Below are positions 45,582-54,640 of a stretch of DNA of 64,000 bases, in pieces. The translations under genes and the position numbers were made by a program. The stretch comes from Flavobacterium psychrotrophum (lineage in GTDB: Bacteria > Bacteroidota > Bacteroidia > Flavobacteriales > Flavobacteriaceae). The stretch is from contig NZ_CP031557.1 of the NCBI RefSeq assembly GCF_003403075.1, positions 310,001-374,000 on the forward strand, given 5' to 3'. The stretch's first letter is position 1; each line of letters begins with the position of its first letter. The notes beneath the pieces are model-generated. The model worked only from the letters and a program-made list of their open reading frames with translations. It was not told where the DNA came from and did not search any database.

Positions 45582-46157
45582 ATGATCAATATTGTACTTT
45601 TTGGAAAGCCGGGCGCCGGCAAAGGTACCCAGGCAGAATTTTTAAAAGGAAAATACAATCTTACGCACATTTCTACAGGCGACATTTTTAGGTTCAACAT
45701 CAAAAATGATACGGCACTGGGTAAAGAAGCCAAGTCTTTTATAGACAGGGGCGACCTGGTTCCGGATGCGCTTACAATAAAAATGCTTCAGGATGAGATA
45801 GAAAAGCATGAAGGTACTGCGGGTTTCCTGTTTGACGGATTTCCGCGTACTGTGGCACAGGCAGACGAGCTTGATACATTTGTTATCTCTAAAGGATGGC
45901 AGATTGATGCAACCATTGGCCTTGAGGCTGATGACGACATTCTTGTAGCACGCCTTTTAGAGCGTGGAAAAACAAGCGGGCGTGCCGATGACCAGGACGA
46001 AGCCCTGATTCGCAACCGCTACCAGGAATATAATGAAAAGACCGCACCACTTGTTGATTATTACTCTAAGCAGGGTAAATATTATGCAGTGGACGGCATA
46101 GGGTCTATCGAGGAGATAACCGAGAGGTTAAGCCTTGTTATAGATAGTCTTAACTAA
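45582..46157 (+). CDS. adk: Adenylate kinase
   Basis: A 191-residue short-type adenylate kinase that interconverts ATP, AMP and ADP. The P-loop GKPGAGKGT lies at 8-16; AMP-site residues follow in HISTGDIFR and FDGFPRTVAQA, and the short LID region is LLERGKTSGRADD, without a zinc-binding insert. The gene lies between hpt and the CNNM-family gene, which starts 11 bases after the stop. Confidence 0.95.
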   Translation: MINIVLFGKPGAGKGTQAEFLKGKYNLTHISTGDIFRFNIKNDTALGKEAKSFIDRGDLVPDALTIKMLQDEIEKHEGTAGFLFDGFPRTVAQADELDTFVISKGWQIDATIGLEADDDILVARLLERGKTSGRADDQDEALIRNRYQEYNEKTAPLVDYYSKQGKYYAVDGIGSIEEITERLSLVIDSLN

Positions 46158-46168
46158 ATAACCATCCG

Positions 46169-47446
46169 TTGGAAATAGCCATAATATTATTTCTTATTAT
46201 TTTAAACGGGGTGTTCTCTATGAGCGAGATCGCACTGATCTCTGCCCGTAAGAACCGCCTCGAAGCTGCTGCCAAAAAAGGTAATGCCAGTGCACAAACC
46301 GCACTGGACCTGGCAAACGCGCCTAATAAATTTTTGAGCACGGTACAAATAGGTATTACACTTATTGGTATCCTTACCGGTATATACTCCGGGGCACAGG
46401 TTACAGATGATGTAAATACATTTGTGTCTTCCTTTGCTGTTTTAAAGCCGTATGCCGAAAATTTATCTGTAGGTATTGTAGTTGTAATACTTACATTTTT
46501 TTCGCTGGTATTAGGAGAACTCCTGCCTAAAAGGGTAGGACTTACGTTTCCTGAAACTATAGCAAAAATGGTTGCTGTACCCATGAAGTACATCAGTATT
46601 ATTACAGCGCCGTTTATCTGGTTGCTTACCATAAGTACTGACGGGCTTATGAAAATCTTCAACATTCGCCCTACGGCAGATGGTAAAGTTACCGAAGAGG
46701 AGATCAAGGCAATAATAAAAGAAGGTACAGAAGGTGGTGAGGTACAGGAAATAGAGCACGACATTATGGAACGTGTTTTTCATATTGGCGACCGTAAGGT
46801 AAACTCGCTGATGACCCATAGAAAATCTGTTTCTTACCTGAGTACTGACTATAATAAAGACAGTATTCGCGAAACCATGCTAGAGGAGTTGCATTCTGTA
46901 TACCCGGTATGCGAAGGCAATAACCTTGATGAGGTAATGGGTGTAGTACTTCTAAAGGATATTTTCGCTAATTATGAAAACTCGGCCTTTAGCCTGAAAG
47001 ACATTATTAAAGAGCCTGTGTATCTTATAGAGCATACATCTGCCTATAAAGCCTTGGAGATATTCAAAAAGACGAAAGTACACTATGCGCTGGTTACAGA
47101 TGAGTATGGTGTGTTTCAGGGTATCATTACATTAAATGATATTCTTGAAGCCCTTGTGGGTGATGCTGCCGACTTCTACGAAGACGAGTTTCAGCTTGTT
47201 GCAGAAGCCGATGGTACCTGGACGGTAGACGGGCACTATCCGCTTCACGACTTTTTAACCTATTTTGACCTTGACGACCTGATACCCGATTATGAGGTAA
47301 CTACCGTAAGCGGCCTTATTATGACAGAGCTTAGCTATATACCCAAAGAAGGAGAGAAGCTGGCATGGCATTTGTATGAACTTCAGGTTGTAAAAATGGA
47401 AGGTGTTAAGATTGATACCGTAAAAGTACGTTCGTTAAAAGAGTAG
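46169..47446 (+). CDS. Hemolysin/CNNM-family membrane protein with CBS domains
   Basis: A 425-residue protein. The DUF21 (CNNM) membrane domain (about 1-180, four spans) begins IAIILFLIILNGVFSMSEIALISARK. A CBS pair follows (about 200-330, MTHRKSVSYLSTDY and VHYALVTDEYGVFQGIITLND), then a CorC/HlyC domain (about 340-425, DGTWTVDGHYPLHDF). Relatives affect Mg2+ or Co2+ transport. The start is TTG at 46169: the next ATG would lie inside the first membrane span. It is 11 bases after adk, so probably co-transcribed. GldE is a related gliding protein, but gldD is not adjacent here. Confidence 0.9.
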   Translation: MEIAIILFLIILNGVFSMSEIALISARKNRLEAAAKKGNASAQTALDLANAPNKFLSTVQIGITLIGILTGIYSGAQVTDDVNTFVSSFAVLKPYAENLSVGIVVVILTFFSLVLGELLPKRVGLTFPETIAKMVAVPMKYISIITAPFIWLLTISTDGLMKIFNIRPTADGKVTEEEIKAIIKEGTEGGEVQEIEHDIMERVFHIGDRKVNSLMTHRKSVSYLSTDYNKDSIRETMLEELHSVYPVCEGNNLDEVMGVVLLKDIFANYENSAFSLKDIIKEPVYLIEHTSAYKALEIFKKTKVHYALVTDEYGVFQGIITLNDILEALVGDAADFYEDEFQLVAEADGTWTVDGHYPLHDFLTYFDLDDLIPDYEVTTVSGLIMTELSYIPKEGEKLAWHLYELQVVKMEGVKIDTVKVRSLKE

Positions 47447-47462
47447 TAATCAGTTATGGTTT

Positions 47463-47483
47463 GCAGTAGCTTCACTTATAAGC
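47463..47483. repeat. AGCTTCACTC-type repeat
   Basis: GCAGTAGCTTCACTTATAAGC, one of the dispersed copies; preceded by GTAATCAGT as in the copy near 36056. Confidence 0.45.
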
Positions 47484-47517
47484 AGAACGATTAAAGTAAT
47501 GACATTAAGTAATAAAC

Positions 47518-47558
47518 AAAATAGCCGGAGGTAAAAAACTTCCGGCTATTTTTTTTGT
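47518..47558 (+). terminator. Terminator after the CNNM-family gene
   Basis: AAAATAGCCGGAGG paired with CTTCCGGCTATTTT (one G-T-type mismatch), followed by eight T. Confidence 0.85.
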
Positions 47559-47577
47559 AAAAAGTTGCTGTAATATT

Positions 47578-47606
47578 TTGGACTTATTTTGAAAAGTATA
47601 TATTTG
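47578..47606 (+). promoter_or_regulatory. Complete Bacteroidota promoter
   Basis: TTG (47578-47580), an 18-base spacer, and TATATTTG (47599-47606, exact). It is the best-formed promoter in the window, 27 bases before the ATG of the secreted protein. Confidence 0.65.
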
Positions 47607-47632
47607 CACTAATCAATTTTAATCAACCAATT

Positions 47633-48175
47633 ATGAAGAAAATTATCTACCTCTTTATTGTTTTAGGTGCTCTGTCAGTTACTGCACAAACTAAGAAAAA
47701 AGCAGTTACAAAAAATGCTACAACTAAGACTGCTGTAGCTACATCTGCTGTAGAGAAGCCTGAAGAAAAGAAAATATTTATAGCTAAAGATGATGTCATC
47801 ATCCAAGATGGCAGGGCAGTGCTGACTTTTGAGAATATATATTTTGAAGATTATGCAAAAAATCTTTATCCCGTAGCGCTACAGTTACTAGCTGAAGAGT
47901 CTCAGTTTATAGATACCGAGATGACTAGCAGTAAGCTAAATAATATGATGCTTACAGCATATGTTAATGCTAAGTATTCAATAGCAAACGAAAGTACTTT
48001 TAAAGCAAAAACCATTACTATATTTTTTTACGACACATATGATGCATGGTCACTAAATGTAACATTTGATGCTACAGGTAGTAATGGGGTTAACTTCGAA
48101 GATAAGTATATTACTTTTTTTGACAAGGCAGGGGTTAAAGAAATGAAGGCTGCTTCGTTAACTAAAAAGCAATAA
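47633..48175 (+). CDS. Secreted protein of unknown function
   Basis: A 180-residue exported protein with a signal peptide ending VTAQ (about residue 19), a Lys/Thr/Ala-rich linker (20-50) and a mixed alpha/beta domain. I do not recognise the domain. It lacks a lipobox and a T9SS sorting domain, so it is probably periplasmic. A strong consensus promoter and its own terminator make it a single-gene unit placed between the hpt-adk-CNNM unit and obgE. Confidence 0.75.
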   Translation: MKKIIYLFIVLGALSVTAQTKKKAVTKNATTKTAVATSAVEKPEEKKIFIAKDDVIIQDGRAVLTFENIYFEDYAKNLYPVALQLLAEESQFIDTEMTSSKLNNMMLTAYVNAKYSIANESTFKAKTITIFFYDTYDAWSLNVTFDATGSNGVNFEDKYITFFDKAGVKEMKAASLTKKQ

Positions 48176-48194
48176 AATAGACATGATAACAAAA

Positions 48195-48226
48195 TCGCCG
48201 GAGGTATATGCTTCCGGCATTTTTAT
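48195..48226 (+). terminator. Terminator after the secreted-protein gene
   Basis: GCCGGA-type stem (48197-48203 with 48212-48218) followed by T-rich sequence. Confidence 0.75.
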
Positions 48227-48393
48227 TTTCAGGATTTTCTGTTAAGCTTTCTTATATAGTTAAACTTCCGGATTTTAGGATATAAAGGTTTTAGTTATAC
48301 TTATGACTAAAATAATGGCAATCAAATGCATCAATTAACAATGCCCTATCATGGTAATACTAAGGGCAGTATTCTAAATTCATAAAAATAACG

Positions 48394-48432
48394 TACTTTT
48401 GCACCCTGAAAGTTTTTTTTAGGGCTTTCAGG
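48394..48432 (+). promoter_or_regulatory. obgE promoter and 5-prime leader hairpin
   Basis: TACTTTTG (48394-48401) matches TAnnTTTG exactly. Immediately downstream, CCTGAAAG (48405-48412) and CTTTCAGG (48425-48432) form an 8-bp stem around a T8 loop, so the mRNA probably begins with this hairpin, 29 bases before the ATG. Confidence 0.5.
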
Positions 48433-48461
48433 CTTTTGAATTTAAACTTTAAACTAAAAAA

Positions 48462-49472
48462 ATGACAGAAGGTAATTTTGTAGATTATGTAAAGATATAT
48501 GTGTCTTCCGGTAAGGGAGGAAAAGGATCTACGCACCTGCACAGGGAGAAGTTTATTGAAAAAGGCGGCCCCGATGGTGGCGATGGTGGCCGTGGTGGGC
48601 ACGTTTTTCTGGTGGGTAACAAGAGTTTATGGACGTTGTTTCATCTTAAGTTTGCACGCCACATTAAAGCAGGCCATGGTGGCGACGGTGGTAGCGCACG
48701 CAGCACCGGTGCCGATGGTGATGATAAGTTTATAGAAGTGCCGCTGGGTACCGTGGTAAAAGACCAGGAAACTGGTGAGGTGCTTTTTGAAATAACAGAG
48801 CACGGCCAGAAGCAGATAATTGCTAAAGGTGGTAAAGGTGGTTTGGGTAACTGGCATTTCCGTACCTCTACAAACCAAACGCCGCGTTACAGCCAGCCGG
48901 GTATGCCGGCTGAGGAGAACGATATATTATTAGAACTTAAGGTACTTGCCGATGTAGGTCTTGTAGGCTTCCCTAATGCGGGTAAGAGTACGCTGCTTAG
49001 TGTGCTTACATCTGCCAAGCCAAAGATTGCCGATTATCCATTTACCACGCTTAAGCCCAACCTGGGTATTGTGGCATACAGAGATTTTCAGTCGTTTGTA
49101 ATTGCAGATATACCGGGTATTATAGAAGGCGCTGCCGAGGGTAAAGGCCTTGGACATTACTTCCTGCGACACATAGAGCGTAACTCGGTACTGATATTCC
49201 TTATTCCGGCAGATGCCGATGATATTAAAAAGGAGTATGAAATATTGCTGGACGAACTACGCCGCTACAACCCTGAAATTTTGGACAAGGAGCGCGTAAT
49301 TGTAATTTCTAAATGCGATATGCTGGATACAGAACTTACAACCGAAATGAAAGCTAACCTTGATGTTACCTTTAAGAACACGCCATATTTAATGATATCG
49401 TCTGTAGCACAACTTGGGCTTACAGAGCTTAAAGATAAGCTTTGGCAAATGCTGAATGTGCCGGCTGTTTAG
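48462..49472 (+). CDS. obgE: Obg GTPase
   Basis: A 336-residue essential GTPase that binds late ribosomal subunits and helps control growth. The Gly-rich Obg fold (about 1-158) has the [16 protein letters not shown] stretch. The G domain starts with GFPNAGKST (G1), then [12 protein letters not shown] (G3) and SKCD (G4). The variable C-terminal Obg-C domain is absent, as in many Bacteroidota. It follows adk by four genes rather than directly. Confidence 0.95.
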   Translation: MTEGNFVDYVKIYVSSGKGGKGSTHLHREKFIEKGGPDGGDGGRGGHVFLVGNKSLWTLFHLKFARHIKAGHGGDGGSARSTGADGDDKFIEVPLGTVVKDQETGEVLFEITEHGQKQIIAKGGKGGLGNWHFRTSTNQTPRYSQPGMPAEENDILLELKVLADVGLVGFPNAGKSTLLSVLTSAKPKIADYPFTTLKPNLGIVAYRDFQSFVIADIPGIIEGAAEGKGLGHYFLRHIERNSVLIFLIPADADDIKKEYEILLDELRRYNPEILDKERVIVISKCDMLDTELTTEMKANLDVTFKNTPYLMISSVAQLGLTELKDKLWQMLNVPAV

Positions 49473-49506
49473 GTTGGTTTTTTTGAGAATAGATAGAAGA
49501 TAATAG

Positions 49507-49533
49507 ACCGCCCTGATGAGGGCGGTTTTTTTG
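49507..49533 (+). terminator. Terminator of obgE
   Basis: ACCGCCC/GGGCGGT stem with loop TGATGA, then seven T. Confidence 0.88.
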
Positions 49534-49540
49534 TGTGGTG

Positions 49541-49795
49541 CTGTCATTGCAAGCGCAGTGCAGTTCAGCGATCTCAAAAAAGGAACGCGGATGACACGGA
49601 TGCTTCGCAATCGCGGATTAGCGCAGATTTTTCGGTGCATTTCTTGGAGGAACTGAGCGGAGGAATCTCAATAAAAATTATAAGATTGCCACGGTTGTTC
49701 CTCCCTCGCAAAGACGGTACGTGAAGAAAGTATCCAAATCCGGTACTGTCATTGCGAACGCAGCGCAGCGGAGTGTGGCAATCTCATAATTATAA
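49541..49795. repeat. Cluster of dispersed repeats downstream of obgE
   Basis: Three pieces fill the gap. A CTGTCATTGCAAGCGCAGTG unit ends GCGATCTCA (49541-49577). An AACGCGGATGACACGGATGC/CGCGGATTAGCGCAG segment follows (49583-49630). Then comes an inverted GAGGAATCTCA...AAGATTGCCAC segment (49654-49720) and a CTGTCATTGCGAACGCAGCG unit ending GTGGCAATCTCA (49746-49786). No gene is seen in these 317 bases. Confidence 0.6.
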
Positions 49796-50392
49796 AAATT
49801 CTTTATTTGTCTTTAGTGACTGATGGTGTTTAACGGCATCAATAAATAAAGGAAATTCGGGGACTTCTTTTTTTACAATTTCTTTGTAAGCCATAAACAT
49901 TTGGTTAGCCGCTACGTTAAAAGGCATCTTTCCTGTGCCCGTGCATAGGCCGGGTACGGCAACGCTGTTTATCTCCGGATGGGATATACGGGCAGATAAA
50001 ATTCCCTTCATGGCAAGGTAGGCATTAACCGATTCAGGTATTTGTTGGCTGCCGGGTACCCTCATGGTTGGTGCACAAACAATGAATTTTCCCGACCGGG
50101 ATTGCATTATTTCGGTTTGCCCCACCAGCAATTCGTTAAGGGAGAGCTGTTTTATCCTGCGCTGAAGCTCAGCTTGTATGTCCCAGCCGTATTTCTGGGA
50201 AATAAACAAATCGAGTCCGCCATCCATAAACCCGAAAGAATTTCCCGGACTAACAATAGCATCGCACTGCGCATCAAAAATATTGGCGTCAACAATCTGC
50301 ACATTAGGGTCAAATTCAAAATGCTTTTGCCATGCAGCGCCAAGTGCTGGGGTATTGTAGTGTACGAGTTTTATGTTGAGGTTGTGTGGCAT
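49790..50392 (-). CDS. Macro-domain protein
   Basis: A 200-residue macro-domain protein, likely to bind or remove ADP-ribose. Motifs: IVSPGNSFGFMDGGLDLFI (the first glycine-rich loop) and VAVPGLCTGTGKMPFNVAANQM (the second). I start at the ATG at 50392; the longer reading begins at a TTG (50437) directly after the upstream stop. Substrate could be mono-ADP-ribosylated protein, ADP-ribose-1''-phosphate or acetyl-ADP-ribose. It follows a one-span protein gene on the same strand. Confidence 0.85.
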   Translation of the reverse strand: MPHNLNIKLVHYNTPALGAAWQKHFEFDPNVQIVDANIFDAQCDAIVSPGNSFGFMDGGLDLFISQKYGWDIQAELQRRIKQLSLNELLVGQTEIMQSRSGKFIVCAPTMRVPGSQQIPESVNAYLAMKGILSARISHPEINSVAVPGLCTGTGKMPFNVAANQMFMAYKEIVKKEVPEFPLFIDAVKHHQSLKTNKEFL

Positions 50393-50441
50393 TACTTTTT
50401 TACGATTGGTTCTTATCTCTAAATTTACAGTTTGCAAACCG

Positions 50442-50903
50442 CTAATCCTTCTCCTTTACAATAAGCGAATAAAATTCTAAATCCTTCCTGATATGGATTG
50501 TATTCAGGTGTTCCCATTTTTCTCCTGATTTACGGTATATTTTAAACGCGTTTGATTCTTTTTGCTTGGATACAGAATCGCCTTTTTTTAATATATCATC
50601 CATATAGCTGTAAATAGAAAAGTATTCGCCGTTGGGAGAAACTTTAATTTCCCTGCCATTTCGGCCATGCATCGCTACATCTAAAATTACAGCTTCTATT
50701 TTTTTGTCGTAAAGCGCTTTAAGACTGGAATACGATGAAAATTTAAGATAGCCCAAAAAACCAAGCATGAGGGTAATGGCAAATATTGTTTTAAAGCGTT
50801 TCAGGAAAATCTTCTTTTTATCGCCGTTGCAGTCATTCTCGTTATAGAGCTGCCCCATTATTTTTTTAAAATCCATATCAGAAATAAAATCCAAGTTTTT
50901 CAT
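50442..50903 (-). CDS. One-span membrane protein, unknown function
   Basis: A 153-residue protein with a charged N-terminal cytoplasmic part (1-38), one membrane span at about 39-55, and an extracytoplasmic C-terminal domain of about 95 residues with ALYDKKIEAVILDV, EYFSIYSYMD and SNAFKIYRKSGEKW. I do not recognise it. It has no promoter match I can defend and precedes the macro-domain gene by a few bases, so they may be co-transcribed. Confidence 0.7.
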   Translation of the reverse strand: MKNLDFISDMDFKKIMGQLYNENDCNGDKKKIFLKRFKTIFAITLMLGFLGYLKFSSYSSLKALYDKKIEAVILDVAMHGRNGREIKVSPNGEYFSIYSYMDDILKKGDSVSKQKESNAFKIYRKSGEKWEHLNTIHIRKDLEFYSLIVKEKD

Positions 50904-50989
50904 GGTGCTTCTTTCTTCCCCAAATTTACATTTTTAAAATCTATTCGCTACTTTTACGCAAATAAAGACCGTAAAGAAACTCTCCATAA

Positions 50990-52348
50990 ATGCGTACACA
51001 TTTTATCGCCATAGGGGGCGCTGCCATGCACAACCTGGCACTAGCCCTGCACAGTAAAGGATATAAAGTAACCGGCAGCGACGATGCCATTTTTGAACCC
51101 AGCCGTACCCGCCTCGAAAAGAAAGGCCTGCTACCGGAAACACTGGGCTGGTTCCCTGAGCGCATTACAGCCGATATCGAAGCCATCATCCTAGGGATGC
51201 ACGCCAAGGCCGATAACCCTGAGCTGCTTAAGGCGCAGGAACTCGGATTGAAAATATACAGCTATCCGGAGTTTTTATATGAGCAGAGCAAGAACAAAAC
51301 CCGCGTAGTCATTGGCGGAAGCCACGGCAAAACTACCATTACCAGTATGATACTGCACGTAATGCACTACCACAACATTGAGGTAGACTATATGGTAGGT
51401 GCTCAGCTGGAAGGTTTTGATACCATGGTGCACCTTACCGAAGATAATGACTTTATTGTACTGGAGGGTGACGAATACCTTTCATCGCCTATGGACAGGA
51501 GGCCGAAATTTCACTTATACCAGCCTAATATTGCCCTGATAAGCGGCATAGCGTGGGATCATATCAATGTGTTCCCTACGTTTGAGAACTATGTAGAGCA
51601 GTTTGAAATATTCATACAGCAAATAACCAACGGCGGTATCCTTGTTTACAATGAGAACGATCCTGAGGTAAAACGCATTGCCGAAGCAGCGACTAACCCC
51701 ATACGGAAGCTGCCTTACAGCACGCCGCAGTATGGTGTAGAAAATGGTATTACGCTTTTAGAAACGCCTGAAGGGCCAATGCCAATATCGGTATTTGGGG
51801 CACACAATCTTAATAACCTTGCCGGAGCCAAATGGATCAGCCAGAACATGGGTGTAGATGAAGCCGACTTTTATGAGGCCATTGCTACCTTTAAAGGGGC
51901 AAGCAAGCGCCTTGAAAAAATAGCCGAAAATGGTAAGAATGTCGCTTATAAAGATTTTGCGCATTCGCCTAGTAAGGTTGCCGCTACTACACGCGCCGTT
52001 AAGGAGCAGTACCCTGATAAAACACTTATTGCCTGTTTAGAGCTGCATACCTACAGCAGTCTTAATGCCGACTTTTTAAAAGAGTACCGTGGCGCGCTTG
52101 ATGCTGCCGATGTTGCGGTAGTGTTCTATAGCCCCGATGCGGTGAAGATAAAACAACTTGAAGAAGTTAGTTATGAGCAAATAGCGGAGGCTTTTAATAG
52201 GGAAGACCTTATTATTTACACCAACCCCGCTGCATTTAAGCAATACCTGTACGAATTAAAATATGATACCAAAGGTGCTGCATTGCTGCTTATGAGCAGC
52301 GGCAACTATGGTGGACTTAATTTTGATGAGGTTAAAAACCTTATTTAG
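50990..52348 (+). CDS. mpl: UDP-MurNAc:tripeptide ligase (Mpl), peptidoglycan recycling
   Basis: A 452-residue Mur ligase. Mpl joins recovered L-Ala-gamma-D-Glu-meso-DAP to UDP-MurNAc during cell-wall recycling. Domains: UDP-binding Rossmann N-terminus (HFIAIGGAAMHNLA), central ATP domain with GGSHGKTTI and EGDEYLSS, and C-terminal ligase domain with FGAHNLNNLAGA and DFAHSPSKVAAT. The AAMHNLA motif (GGAAMHN rather than MurC-type GIGGxGM) favours Mpl over MurC. It appears to be a single gene. Confidence 0.9.
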   Translation: MRTHFIAIGGAAMHNLALALHSKGYKVTGSDDAIFEPSRTRLEKKGLLPETLGWFPERITADIEAIILGMHAKADNPELLKAQELGLKIYSYPEFLYEQSKNKTRVVIGGSHGKTTITSMILHVMHYHNIEVDYMVGAQLEGFDTMVHLTEDNDFIVLEGDEYLSSPMDRRPKFHLYQPNIALISGIAWDHINVFPTFENYVEQFEIFIQQITNGGILVYNENDPEVKRIAEAATNPIRKLPYSTPQYGVENGITLLETPEGPMPISVFGAHNLNNLAGAKWISQNMGVDEADFYEAIATFKGASKRLEKIAENGKNVAYKDFAHSPSKVAATTRAVKEQYPDKTLIACLELHTYSSLNADFLKEYRGALDAADVAVVFYSPDAVKIKQLEEVSYEQIAEAFNREDLIIYTNPAAFKQYLYELKYDTKGAALLLMSSGNYGGLNFDEVKNLI

Positions 52349-52359
52349 TTTTTCTGTTT

Positions 52360-52582
52360 ATAGTTCAAAGTTAATAGTTTGTTGTTAGCTTCACTCTGCT
52401 CCCCGTCACTGTAAAGGCCTATATTAACCCTGTACAACATCTGAGAGTAGATGAAAAACGACACTATACTCAAATAAGGAATGAGCTTCACTCATACGAG
52501 ATATAATCCTGCGTAAGCATGACACTGTCATTTGCGAGGTAATGAAGTATGAGTGAAGTTCCAACTATAAACTCTGAACTAT
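52360..52582. repeat. Repeat-filled gap bounded by 22-base inverted ends
   Basis: The left end (52360-52381, ATAGTTCAAAGTTAATAG...) and right end (52561-52582, ...ACTCTGAACTAT) match as inverted copies at 19 of 22 positions. Inside are TTAGCTTCACTCTGC (52385), ATGAGCTTCACTCAT (52481-52495) and an inverted GTATGAGTGAAGTT (52547-52560), next to a CTGTCATTTGCGAGG word. The GH43 stop codon lies in the right end. Confidence 0.55.
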
Positions 52583-53604
52583 TTAATTTCCACCAGCGGC
52601 CACCCATTTTTATCCCATTTCAGTTCGGTAATAATGAGCTTGGATGCCCCACCATCGGCAATGGAGTAGCCGTGTGCCACAAAATACTCTTTACCATCTA
52701 TCTTATAAACCGAGTTGTGTCCAAGGGCGGCATATTTAACGCCGTCGCCTATGGCAAAGTCGGTACCGTTACCGTCCAGCATATCATAACCGGCTTTATC
52801 TACATACGGCCCGGTGACTGATTTAGACCTGCCCACCACCACATGGTAGTTGCTGTTTACACCCCGGCAACACATATCAAAAGATGCAAACAGGTAGTAA
52901 TAATCACCGTGCTTGTACACAAATGCGCCCTCTATCTGGCTGTCTTCTAAACCATAATTATACAGCTTTTGAGTACTTGGCCTGCGTGCTATGGTATGCC
53001 ACTCTTCCGGCAGGGCAAAGCCCGCCATATCATTAGTCATTTTCACAGCTTTCAGTCCATCCCAAAACGAACCAAATACAAACCACGGCGTGCCATTATC
53101 ATCTACAATAATATTAGGATCTATGGCCTGCCACAGGTCGCGTCCCAGTACAGACTGCACTATCTTGCCCTGATCGGTCCATTTGTATTTCGGGCTTTTT
53201 TGGTTTAGGGTAGGGCTGGTAGCATGTCCTATCGCTGCATCGGGTTTGCCCGGAGTAGCATTACAGGCATAAAAAATATGGTACTGCCCCTTATAGAAAA
53301 TAATATCCGGAGCCCATATATCTCCCTTAAATGACGGAAGCGCTTTTAGTACCCATTCGGGCAATGTTTCAAAAATAGGTTTACCCTCGGTCCAGGTCTT
53401 AAGGTCTTTAGAGTACATGGTACTAATGCCCTTGCCGGTTCCAAAAACATAGTAGGTGTCGCCATCTTTTGCCATTACAGGATCATGTACACCGGGGTTC
53501 TTAGGGTTAAAGGGTAAAACCGGTAATTCCGGCGGTGGAAGTACCTGGCTGTATGATGCAAATGTTGCAGTCAGCAGCCCACATAATAGTAGTTTTCTTA
53601 GCAT
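52579..53604 (-). CDS. Arabinan endo-1,5-alpha-L-arabinosidase (GH43)
   Basis: A 341-residue secreted glycosidase. The signal peptide ends ASYSQ (residue 20). GH43 catalytic residues are visible: D41 in VHDPVMA (base), D162 in AIDPNII (pKa modulator) and E225 in SQIEGAFVY (acid). GKPDAAIGHATSPTL and GSFWDGLKAVKM are typical of arabinanases. It cleaves arabinan side chains of pectin. No SusCD or other pectin genes are nearby. Its stop codon lies in a repeat element. Confidence 0.88.
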   Translation of the reverse strand: MLRKLLLCGLLTATFASYSQVLPPPELPVLPFNPKNPGVHDPVMAKDGDTYYVFGTGKGISTMYSKDLKTWTEGKPIFETLPEWVLKALPSFKGDIWAPDIIFYKGQYHIFYACNATPGKPDAAIGHATSPTLNQKSPKYKWTDQGKIVQSVLGRDLWQAIDPNIIVDDNGTPWFVFGSFWDGLKAVKMTNDMAGFALPEEWHTIARRPSTQKLYNYGLEDSQIEGAFVYKHGDYYYLFASFDMCCRGVNSNYHVVVGRSKSVTGPYVDKAGYDMLDGNGTDFAIGDGVKYAALGHNSVYKIDGKEYFVAHGYSIADGGASKLIITELKWDKNGWPLVEIK

Positions 53605-53676
53605 GATTAATAAAGTGTTTAATTTACACTTATGCTAAGATATAAAAATTTACAACGTTATAGTTGTTTTGTTTGT

Positions 53677-53684
53677 CAAAAATA
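53677..53684 (-). promoter_or_regulatory. -7 element for the GH43 gene
   Basis: Reads TATTTTTG on the minus strand, an exact match about 73 bases before the start. Confidence 0.4.
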
Positions 53685-53810
53685 GAGGCGTGAAATTCTA
53701 AGTTTAGTTTTTTAAATAAAAATGGTTTACACCACAATAAAATTTATGTAGCAGTAAAGGCACTATTTTGTATTCATCGGTGTTAATACACTAAACCAAT
53801 TTATAATACC

Positions 53811-54440
53811 ATGAAAAAAATCGTTGCTTTTGCGGCACTATCAGCCGTATTGTTTTCCTGTTCTAATAATGATGATTCTAATGCCGCGCCGGACGAAGAG
53901 CCTTTTTTTAGCTTTAAAGTGGGCGATGTATGGGCTTATAGAAACTATAACCAAAACCATGGAGGTACATTTGTGCCTACAACAACAGATACGGTTAAAA
54001 TTATTGGCACACTAATTTTTAACGGCAAAACCTATTTTGATTTTGAGACAACGAGCTACATGTCAGGGCAGGTCGTCAATTCTCTACACACTTACCAACG
54101 CGTCAATGAAGATGGGCATCTTGTAAACCAAAATGAAAGGGTTTTACACCCGGGGTCTGATACTGATTTTACGGATCACTATCCTTTTACAATAACCTCA
54201 GCCGACACATTGGGGTTTATGGCTACAAGGTTATATGCTCTTCAGGATGTTGATGTTGAAGGAGCTGCGTACAGCGCATATAAATATGAAAGTTATTATA
54301 CACCTAATGAAAATGGTGGAGCTGAAGGTGTAGGTTATCAAACTTTTTACAGCCCGGGAGTCGGACTTGTTTTGAGCAGGGATCGTTATTTGACTGATGC
54401 AGACATAAGATTAGAAACGCGGCTTATTTACCACAAATAA
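53811..54440 (+). CDS. Hypothetical lipoprotein
   Basis: A 209-residue lipoprotein with signal MKKIVAFAALSAVLFSC (lipobox LFSC, C17) and an Asn/Asp-rich tether (SNNDDSNAAPDEE) as often seen in surface-exposed Bacteroidota lipoproteins. The mature part begins FFSFKVGDVWAYRNYN, a pattern of beta-strand lipoproteins in this phylum, and is rich in Tyr and Thr. I do not assign a function. Divergent from the GH43 gene; a UUCG-type terminator follows. Confidence 0.75.
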   Translation: MKKIVAFAALSAVLFSCSNNDDSNAAPDEEPFFSFKVGDVWAYRNYNQNHGGTFVPTTTDTVKIIGTLIFNGKTYFDFETTSYMSGQVVNSLHTYQRVNEDGHLVNQNERVLHPGSDTDFTDHYPFTITSADTLGFMATRLYALQDVDVEGAAYSAYKYESYYTPNENGGAEGVGYQTFYSPGVGLVLSRDRYLTDADIRLETRLIYHK

Positions 54441-54442
54441 TA

Positions 54443-54470
54443 AAAACGCCTTCGGGCGTTTTATTATTTT
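54443..54470 (+). terminator. Terminator with TTCG tetraloop
   Basis: AAAACGCC-TTCG-GGCGTTTT, then T-rich sequence. Confidence 0.88.
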
Positions 54471-54640
54471 TAAAGATGTATGCAGCCTTGAGCAGAACAG
54501 AATCACTGTGTACTGAATTTACATTTATATTAAATCTAAAAATTGCAACGTTGTGGTGGCTGGGTAATGTAAAAAAATTACGCACAGCTTATCGCAGCAC
54601 CTAACTTTTGACTTCATGACCTTTAAACTTTCCGGCCAAT

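Noticed and set aside
46150..46764. 204-residue minus-strand frame opposite the CNNM-family gene
   Set aside because: It mirrors the codons of a well-supported membrane protein; composition is typical of an antisense shadow.
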